From Bryobacteraceae bacterium (GTDB lineage: Bacteria > Acidobacteriota > Terriglobia > Bryobacterales > Bryobacteraceae), in assembly GCA_041394945.1 (NCBI GenBank), contig JAWKHH010000005.1:744001-808000 (forward strand): DNA of 64,000 nucleotides, given 5' to 3'. Positions 58,689 through 64,000 of this stretch are shown in pieces. The notes below the pieces were generated by a model. The model was not told where the DNA came from. It did not search any database and saw only the letters and a list, made by a program, of their open reading frames with translations. Position 1 is the first letter of the stretch. Every line of letters begins with the position of its first letter. A program made the translations under genes and the position numbers.

Positions 58689-59348
58689 ATGCGAAAACTG
58701 CTGTTAGTTTCCATCCTTGCCGTTGCGACGAGCTTCGCCGGCATCATCAAGATTGACGGTTTTGCCGACGGCCAGGGACCGATCACTGCGATCGGTACGA
58801 ACGGCCCGATGGTAATCAGCGACTCCGACGTGCTTCCGCCGATGTCGGTAAGCCGTACCCTCGAGTTCGCTCCGCCGGCTGTCGATACGCCGCCTGTGTC
58901 GCGCTCGATGATCGTCGACTCCGGCGTTCTCGACATTAACCACGGGACCGGTGAAAATACCACCGCCCGCGTGATCTACGCGCTTCCGCAGATCGTACTG
59001 CCTCCGGCCGCGATCGCGAGCACCGTCGAGTTGTTCCTGGAGATCGTTCAGAGCGACGCCAACCCGACCAACGTTCAGGTTCTCCTGAACGGCGGTTCGC
59101 TCGGCTCGTTCGCGATTCCCGGAAACACGATGAATCAGCAAGTGGTGTTCGCTGTCCCCTCGCTCGTGTTCGGCAACCCGGGCACGAACAGCCTGGTCCT
59201 CGAAGTGACCGGCGCGAATAGCTACGACATCACGCTGGATTCGTTCGGTGTGCAGTGGTCCACCACGCCAGAACCGGGCACGATGGTGCTCGTCGGCTTG
59301 GCGATCTCCGGCCTCGGTTTGCTGCGCCGTCGCCGTCCTGTCGCCTAG
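58689..59348 (+). CDS. PEP-CTERM secreted protein, copy B
   Basis: 219 residues: signal peptide MRKLLLVSILAVATSFAG, beta-rich domain (IKIDGFADGQGPITAIGTNGPM; IASTVELFLEIVQSDANPTNVQVLLNGGSLGSFAIPGNTMNQQVVFAV), then TPEPGTMVLVGLAISGLGLLRRRRPVA. Shared motifs IVQSD-x-NPT, GSLGS and PGNT-x-NQ make it a paralogue of copy A. GGAGGAGG lies about 15 bases before the ATG, farther than usual; a TTG at 58662 just before that site is a weaker alternative. Function unknown. Confidence 0.87.
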   Translation: MRKLLLVSILAVATSFAGIIKIDGFADGQGPITAIGTNGPMVISDSDVLPPMSVSRTLEFAPPAVDTPPVSRSMIVDSGVLDINHGTGENTTARVIYALPQIVLPPAAIASTVELFLEIVQSDANPTNVQVLLNGGSLGSFAIPGNTMNQQVVFAVPSLVFGNPGTNSLVLEVTGANSYDITLDSFGVQWSTTPEPGTMVLVGLAISGLGLLRRRRPVA

Positions 59349-59374
59349 TCGGATTCAGGTTCGCATCGACTCCG

Positions 59375-59425
59375 CCGGAGTTTGAGGTTCGCTCGCGACG
59401 AACTTCAACTCCGGTTTGTCGTTTT
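59375..59425. terminator. hairpin terminator between convergent PEP-CTERM copy B and mutS2
   Basis: CCGGAG and TTGAGGTTCG pair with CGAACTTCAA and CTCCGG around a 7-base loop (one bulge, one G-U pair), followed by TTTGTCGTTTTTG on the plus strand. Confidence 0.75.
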
Positions 59426-59435
59426 TGTCGATCCC

Positions 59436-61856
59436 CTACTCCGCCAACTCCACGATCGTCGCCCCGCTTCCGCCCTCTTCCTGACCCGCCGGATAGAACT
59501 TCTCCACCAGCGGATGCCCCGCCAGCAGGTCCGCCACAGCCTTCTTCAGCACTCCCATTCCGTGCCCGTGGATGATCCGCACGCGCATCATCGACGCGAG
59601 CGCCGCGCTGTCGAGAAACCGATCCACCTCCGCCACCGCCTCCTCCGCGCGCTTCCCGATCAGGTTCAACTCCTGGCTCAGGCCGGACTCCCTCGGCGCC
59701 GTCCGCACCGAGATCCCGCGGCCCAATGCCCGGCTGGCCGGCGCTGCTGACTCAGGCAGCACCTCCACCACGTCCGCGGCCGGCGCCTGCAGCTTCAGGA
59801 ATCCCGCCTCCACCTCGACAACGCCCCCACCGAGCAGGCGCCGCACGCGCCCTGGCTCCCGCACGCCGCGCAGCCTCACGCGTACGCCCTCCCGCAGTTC
59901 GAGCGCCGGCGTCTCCACCGTCTCCTGCGCGGCGGGCTTCGCGGCGCGATCCACTTCCTCGCGAATCTCCCGCTTGGTTTGAGCCACGTGACGCGCCGCG
60001 TGCCAGGCCGCTTTCTTCTGCGGGGACGTATCGGCGATGCGCTCGATGGCCTCCCGCGCCCGCTCGTCGAACGATTGGAGCAGCGCCTCGGTCCGTTTGG
60101 CCAGTTCCGCCGCTCGCGCCGCTTCCCGCTTCGCGAGCGCCTCGGCCGCCTGCTCCTGCTCGCGATCGAGTTCCGCCCGCCGCGCCTTCCAATCGCGCTC
60201 GGCCGCCGCCGCCGCCTCGATCCGCGCCTCCAGCAGGCGCAGGAGCCGCTCGAGATCGCGCTGCTGCTCCGACATCGCGCCGCGAGCCCGCTCCATGAGG
60301 ATGGCGGGCATGCCGAGGCGTTGCGCGATGGCCAGGCCCGCCGACGCCCCCGGCGTTCCCGTGCGCAGCGAGTACGTCGGCATCAGCGTCGCCTCATCGA
60401 AGCTCATCGCTCCGTTCAGCACGCCCTCCGTGGTGGCGCCATAAATCTTCGGGGCCACCAGGTGCGTCGAGGCCAGCGTGAATGCGCCGGCCCGGCGCAT
60501 CCAGTCGAGCACGGCGACGGCGAGCGCCCCGCCCTCTTCCGGATCGGTGGCCCGGCCGACCTCGTCGAGCAGCACCAGCGCCTCCGGCCCCACCGTCTCG
60601 GCGATCTCCTTCACCCGCGCCATGTGCGCCGAGAACGAACTGAGGCTCGCTTCGAGCGATTGGTGATCGCCGATGTCGGCGAGCACCTGCTCGAACAACG
60701 GCAGCCGGGCCTCGGACGCCGGCACCGGCAGTCCGCTCTGCGCCATCAGGCAGCACAGGCCGACGGTCTTGAGCGCTACGGTCTTTCCGCCGGTGTTTGG
60801 GCCGGAGATGAGCAGCGTGCGCTGGCCGCCGCCCAGTTCGAGCGTGAGCGGAACCACCTTCTTCGCTTGCCGCCGCAGCACGTCGGCAAGCAGCGGGTGA
60901 CGCGCGTCGCGCAGTTCGATGCGCGGCTCGCCGGGCGGCGAGAAGTGCGGGATGACACATTCGAACTCCGCTGCGAACCGCGCCTTGGCGAACAACACCT
61001 CGAGATCGGCCAGCACCGCCGCCGCTTCCCGGATCTCGTGCGCCGCCGCGCGCAGCCGTCCGGTGAGCTCCTCGAGGATGCGGTACGCCTCGCGGTGCTC
61101 CCGTTCTCGCAGCCGCACCAGATCGTTGTTCAGCTCGACGGTCTCCATCGGCTCGACGAACAGCGTGTGTCCGGTTCCGGACGCCGCGTGAATGATGCCG
61201 TCGACGCGCCGCTTCTGCCCGGCCACCACCGGCAATACGAACCGTTCGTTCCGGATGGCCACGAACTCGTCCTGCAGGATGCCGTCGTCCCGGTGCGCCC
61301 GCAGGAACCGCTCGAGCGATTCCTGAATCTGCCGCTGCTGCCGTTCCATGTCGCGCCGGACGCGGGAAAGCGCCACCGACGCGTTGTCCGCAACGCGGCC
61401 CGACGGCTCGATCTTCAATCCGAGATCGTTCACCAGCGGACGGAAGTCGGCGATGCGCCCCGCGCGCGCCGCCAGACGCGGGAACCGCACGGCGGTTTGC
61501 GTCAGCCCGGCGCGGGCGTCGCACGCCCGGTCCAGCAATGCGAGCGTCGACCGGATCTCACCGCCATCAAGGACCACGCCCACGATCGCCAGCTTCGCAA
61601 GCAGCGGTTCCGGATCGGGCAGGTTCTCGAAACGCAGCCGGACCGCGGTTCCCCGGCTCGGCCCCTGCGGCTTCGCCGACTCGCCGGTGTACTCGATGGC
61701 TTCGGCCGCGTCGGCCAGCGCTTCCTCGAGCGCGGCGCGCTCCGTCGAGGGGGAGATCCGCGCGAGCGCCGCCTCGCCCGCTGGCGAAGAGATGTACCGT
61801 CCGAGCAGCGCGAGGACGGCGTCGAATTCGAGAATCCCGGAGCTAAAGGAAGACAT
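59436..61856 (-). CDS. mutS2: endonuclease MutS2
   Basis: About 806 residues. The MutS core lacks the mismatch-binding N-terminal domains, as in MutS2. ATPase: Walker A in ISGPNTGGKTVALKTVG, Walker B in ALVLLDEVGRATDPEEGGAL, and STHLVAPKIYG. A long coiled-coil region (about 500-620) and a C-terminal Smr nuclease domain with MMRVRIIHGHGMGVLKKAVADLL follow. MutS2 limits recombination and, in some bacteria, rescues collided ribosomes. Start MSSFSSGILEFDAVLALL at 61856; 61883 is an alternative. Confidence 0.95.
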   Translation of the reverse strand: MSSFSSGILEFDAVLALLGRYISSPAGEAALARISPSTERAALEEALADAAEAIEYTGESAKPQGPSRGTAVRLRFENLPDPEPLLAKLAIVGVVLDGGEIRSTLALLDRACDARAGLTQTAVRFPRLAARAGRIADFRPLVNDLGLKIEPSGRVADNASVALSRVRRDMERQQRQIQESLERFLRAHRDDGILQDEFVAIRNERFVLPVVAGQKRRVDGIIHAASGTGHTLFVEPMETVELNNDLVRLREREHREAYRILEELTGRLRAAAHEIREAAAVLADLEVLFAKARFAAEFECVIPHFSPPGEPRIELRDARHPLLADVLRRQAKKVVPLTLELGGGQRTLLISGPNTGGKTVALKTVGLCCLMAQSGLPVPASEARLPLFEQVLADIGDHQSLEASLSSFSAHMARVKEIAETVGPEALVLLDEVGRATDPEEGGALAVAVLDWMRRAGAFTLASTHLVAPKIYGATTEGVLNGAMSFDEATLMPTYSLRTGTPGASAGLAIAQRLGMPAILMERARGAMSEQQRDLERLLRLLEARIEAAAAAERDWKARRAELDREQEQAAEALAKREAARAAELAKRTEALLQSFDERAREAIERIADTSPQKKAAWHAARHVAQTKREIREEVDRAAKPAAQETVETPALELREGVRVRLRGVREPGRVRRLLGGGVVEVEAGFLKLQAPAADVVEVLPESAAPASRALGRGISVRTAPRESGLSQELNLIGKRAEEAVAEVDRFLDSAALASMMRVRIIHGHGMGVLKKAVADLLAGHPLVEKFYPAGQEEGGSGATIVELAE

Positions 61857-61904
61857 GGCGGGGCCTTCTTCAAATAATGGCACGGCCCGTGCATCGTGGG
61901 GGCC

Positions 61905-62372
61905 ATGATTGCCTTGACGTTCGGCGTTCTTCTGCAGATCGCGTCGCGTCTGCCGCCGTCAGCCTTCCCCGGCCTTCCCTACGCGGTTCGCCAGGAACTG
62001 GTGGAACGCCGGTGCCTGACGCCGCGGCTTGCGCCATTGAGGCGCCGCCACAATGTCGTTCGTGGATCGTTCGAACGCCCGGGGCAGATCGACTGGGCTG
62101 TGTTGTGTTCGACACGCGGCGTGTCGCGGATTCTCGTTTTCTGGAACGGCGATCCCGCGCGGGTCACCGAACTGGCCCGTGGCCCGGACCACGGCCTTCG
62201 CATTCTCGGCGTCGTGGGCCGCGACTTCATTGTTTCGCACCATCGCGCCAACGGGGGTCCACCTCTGCCGCCGACTCGTCACCAGGGCATTGAAGACATC
62301 GTGATGGAGAAGGCCTCAGTGGTTTACTACCGCTATCGCGGAAGATGGCTTGTGTTGGCGGGAACGGACTAG
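61905..62372 (+). CDS. hypothetical secreted protein
   Basis: 155 residues from ATG 61905, with a hydrophobic leader (MIALTFGVLLQIASRLPPSAF) that looks like a signal peptide. I do not recognise a family. The body is Arg-rich and beta-like (IDWAVLCSTRGVSRILVFWNG; GRDFIVSHHRA) and ends KASVVYYRYRGRWLVLAGTD, a pattern seen in many small lipocalin-size hypotheticals. GTG 61896 is an alternative start. Divergent from mutS2. Confidence 0.6.
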   Translation: MIALTFGVLLQIASRLPPSAFPGLPYAVRQELVERRCLTPRLAPLRRRHNVVRGSFERPGQIDWAVLCSTRGVSRILVFWNGDPARVTELARGPDHGLRILGVVGRDFIVSHHRANGGPPLPPTRHQGIEDIVMEKASVVYYRYRGRWLVLAGTD

Positions 62373-62379
62373 CCCTGGG

Positions 62380-62586
62380 CTAGGACTGATCCTTGGGCGG
62401 CACCGGCGGTTCCACCCAGGACCCGCACATCGGGCATTGAACCAAACCGTCTCGCCGGATCGGGGCCGGGGTGTTCGGGGAAGGATTCAGAAGTTCACGG
62501 AACGCCTTGGCAAACAGACCGATCGAGCCCCGCAGCAGCGTGATGAGGATGATCGCGCCAAGGAGGATGATGGTGAAGCGGAGCAT
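62380..62586 (-). CDS. small membrane protein with CPMCG motif
   Basis: 68 residues: one N-terminal membrane span (MLRFTIILLGAIILITLLRG), a short linker, then LVQCPMCGSWVEPPVPP, half of a zinc-ribbon-like knuckle. Family unknown. Lies just downstream of the TPR protein on the same strand and may be co-transcribed. Confidence 0.55.
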   Translation of the reverse strand: MLRFTIILLGAIILITLLRGSIGLFAKAFRELLNPSPNTPAPIRRDGLVQCPMCGSWVEPPVPPKDQS

Positions 62587-62637
62587 CTTGGAAAGGGGCG
62601 GCGCGCCACGCCGACGGCCGGCCGCCCCGTCGGAATC

Positions 62638-63813
62638 TTACTTCTTCTTCTTGGGAGCGGGCTTCTTCTTGGCGTCGGGATTCTGGTACTCGGTGGCCAC
62701 TTTGCCCTGGAACGCTGCGAGCATTCCCTTGGCGCTTTCCGCGTACGGACCATCGGGCTTCAGTTCGATGTACTTCTGCAGCGCCTCGGCCGTTCCGGCG
62801 GCCGGCGTCACGGAGCCGTCTTCGTTCGTCTTCGCCTTGCTCACCAGGTACATCGCAAGCTGATACTGTGCGTCGGCGTGCGTCGGGTCCGCCTCGGTGG
62901 CCTTCTTGAACGCGCCGCCGGCGGCTTCGAGTTGACCGATGTTGGTCATCACGGCGCCGAGGTTGAAGTAGTAGGTGCCGGCCTTGGCGGGGTCGAGCAC
63001 GGCCGCTTTCGTCAATTCGTCTTCCGCTTCCTTGATCTTCTTCGCTTTCACCAATGCGAGAGCGAAGTTGTTGTGGTAGGCGGCGTCGTCGGGCTTCAGC
63101 TCGATCGCCTTCTGGTAGGCCTCGTTGCACTTGTCGAAGGCTTGCGTCTGCTCATCGCCGGTCTTTGTCATCGCCAGGCCGGCGTAGGATTCAGCCAGGT
63201 TCGCCCAAACCACATGCTGCTTCGCATCGAGCTCGCCGGCCTTCTCGAACGCGGCCACCGCGTTGGGCCAATCCTTGGCGCTGAGCGCGGTCATGCCGGT
63301 GTTGAAGGCGTCGTTGAGCGCCTTGTTCTTCTTCATCGCCTCGGATCGCTCCTTGGCGGCCTTTTCGAAGGCGGCCTTTTGCTCGGAGCTCATCTCGCGA
63401 GACATTTCCTTGGTGATCTCACCCGTCTCGGCCGCTTTCTGCATGGCTTGCTGCTTCTGCGCCATCTGCGCGAGATCGAAGTTCACTTCCTTCGGGTCGC
63501 CAAGGCCGGTGCGCACGCCGCGCACCTGGTCGACTTCGCGCCCGCCGACGGGCTTCTTTTTCTCTTTGGTGGCGTCGACGATCAGGACGACGTCGTAGGT
63601 GCCAAGCGGAAGTCCGGCGTGGAAATAATCGCCTTTCTTCTTCGTCTCGGCGAAATACTCGCCCTTGATATCCGTGCGGACGATCTTTACCCAAGCGCCT
63701 TGAAGCGGCTTGCCGTCAGGACCGATCACCTTGCCGGCGATAGCGCCCGTCTGGGCGAAAGCGGCAAACGAAGCGGCGGCGGCAAGCAGGGCAACGCGAA
63801 CGATACGATTCAT
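62638..63813 (-). CDS. secreted TPR protein with carboxypeptidase-regulatory-like domain
   Basis: 391 residues. Signal peptide MNRIVRVALLAAAASFAAFAQ, then a CarboxypepD_reg-like beta-sandwich (GAIAGKVIGPDGKPLQGAWVKIVRTDIKGEYFAETKKKGDYFHAGLPLGTYDV). A charged helical linker follows, then about five TPRs from residue ~160 (NDAFNTGMTALSAKDWPNAVAAFEKAGELDAKQHVVWANLAESY; KAGTYYFNLGAVMTNIGQLEAAGGAFKKATEADP) and a Lys-rich tail. Probably a periplasmic or surface scaffold. GGGAGG before the ATG and a TATTAT-type -10 about 45 bases upstream. Confidence 0.87.
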   Translation of the reverse strand: MNRIVRVALLAAAASFAAFAQTGAIAGKVIGPDGKPLQGAWVKIVRTDIKGEYFAETKKKGDYFHAGLPLGTYDVVLIVDATKEKKKPVGGREVDQVRGVRTGLGDPKEVNFDLAQMAQKQQAMQKAAETGEITKEMSREMSSEQKAAFEKAAKERSEAMKKNKALNDAFNTGMTALSAKDWPNAVAAFEKAGELDAKQHVVWANLAESYAGLAMTKTGDEQTQAFDKCNEAYQKAIELKPDDAAYHNNFALALVKAKKIKEAEDELTKAAVLDPAKAGTYYFNLGAVMTNIGQLEAAGGAFKKATEADPTHADAQYQLAMYLVSKAKTNEDGSVTPAAGTAEALQKYIELKPDGPYAESAKGMLAAFQGKVATEYQNPDAKKKPAPKKKK

Positions 63814-63884
63814 GAAACGGACCTCCCGGCAGTGTCAGGGTATTGTCTTTCCCCCATATAATAACGCGCCGGGAGAGGTTTCCG

Positions 63885-64000
63885 TTACCCGGGCGCCGGA
63901 GCCGCGCGCCGGCCGGCTTCGCGCAGCGCCGCCACCAGCGCCGCCTTATCGATCGGCTTCGAGAGATAGCCGTCCATCCCGGCCGCCTTGCATTCCTCGC
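63885..64000 (-). CDS. C-terminal end of a receiver-domain protein (partial)
   Basis: The last 37 residues before TAA read EECKAAGMDGYLSKPIDKAALVAALREAGRR, the end of a response-regulator receiver domain (GMDxYLSKPI with the conserved Lys). The pattern is typical of receiver domains attached to hybrid histidine kinases. The rest lies beyond the right edge. Confidence 0.78.
   Translation of the reverse strand, partial: EECKAAGMDGYLSKPIDKAALVAALREAGRRAAPAPG

Overview
The window is GC-rich, densely coded DNA from a free-living bacterium that looks like an acidobacterium of the Bryobacterales/Solibacter type. The evidence is the mix of families. A C-terminal domain of the TIGR03437 kind typical of Solibacter ends a BNR/NHL protein. 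There are PSD1-DUF1549-DUF1553 cytochromes with a DUF1501 partner, DUF1080, SBBP/BACON giant secreted proteins, three PEP-CTERM proteins, TIGR02999-type ECF sigma factors, and Ser/Thr kinases fused to TPR or WD40-like repeats. I see no rRNA, tRNA, CRISPR array, phage or intact insertion sequence. Two decayed toxin-antitoxin loci are the only traces of mobile or accessory DNA.

Layout. 1-2260: edge of a Tat-exported protein, a glycerol-dehydrogenase-like enzyme, and a small secreted protein made of two copies of an unrecognised domain. 2298-5337: a histidine kinase/response regulator pair divergent from a Spy/CpxP-like periplasmic protein. 5339-17931: a long minus-strand block of exported catabolic functions (PSD1 cytochrome, DUF1501, sulfatase, Tat-exported FMN dehydrogenase, tetraheme cytochrome, BNR/NHL protein, exported D-2-hydroxyacid dehydrogenase, DUF1080), several joined by ATGA stop/start overlaps. 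17953-26501: envelope and housekeeping genes (MurB, DUF2461, M20 peptidase, MFS transporter, YqaA-like protein, class A PBP, RlpA-like protein), interrupted by a VapBC-type remnant. 26546-34776: ECF sigma factor, Ser/Thr kinase with TPRs, PadR regulator overlapping an amino-acid permease, and a DUF3604-like protein.

34964-44293 holds a PEP-CTERM protein and two tandem ~1355-residue SBBP/BACON paralogues. Each ends in two copies of the same unrecognised domain that makes up the 1301-2260 protein, giving six copies in the window. 44429-49522: a decayed antitoxin/PIN-toxin locus, a second PSD1 cytochrome and an SLC13-like transporter. 49580-59348 is a regulatory island: a degenerate sigma-like protein, a Ser/Thr kinase with a WD40-like propeller, its ECF sigma factor, an HU/IHF protein, a response regulator lacking the usual phospho-Asp, and a GT9 glycosyltransferase. 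Two paralogous PEP-CTERM genes lie on either side of the kinase-to-isomerase stretch. 59436-64000: MutS2, two small hypotheticals, a TPR protein and the tail of a receiver-domain protein.

At least eight genes have a TAnnnT hexamer exactly 6-7 bases before the start codon and no Shine-Dalgarno sequence, which suggests leaderless transcripts. Other genes have clear GGAGG sites. I used both signals to choose starts.
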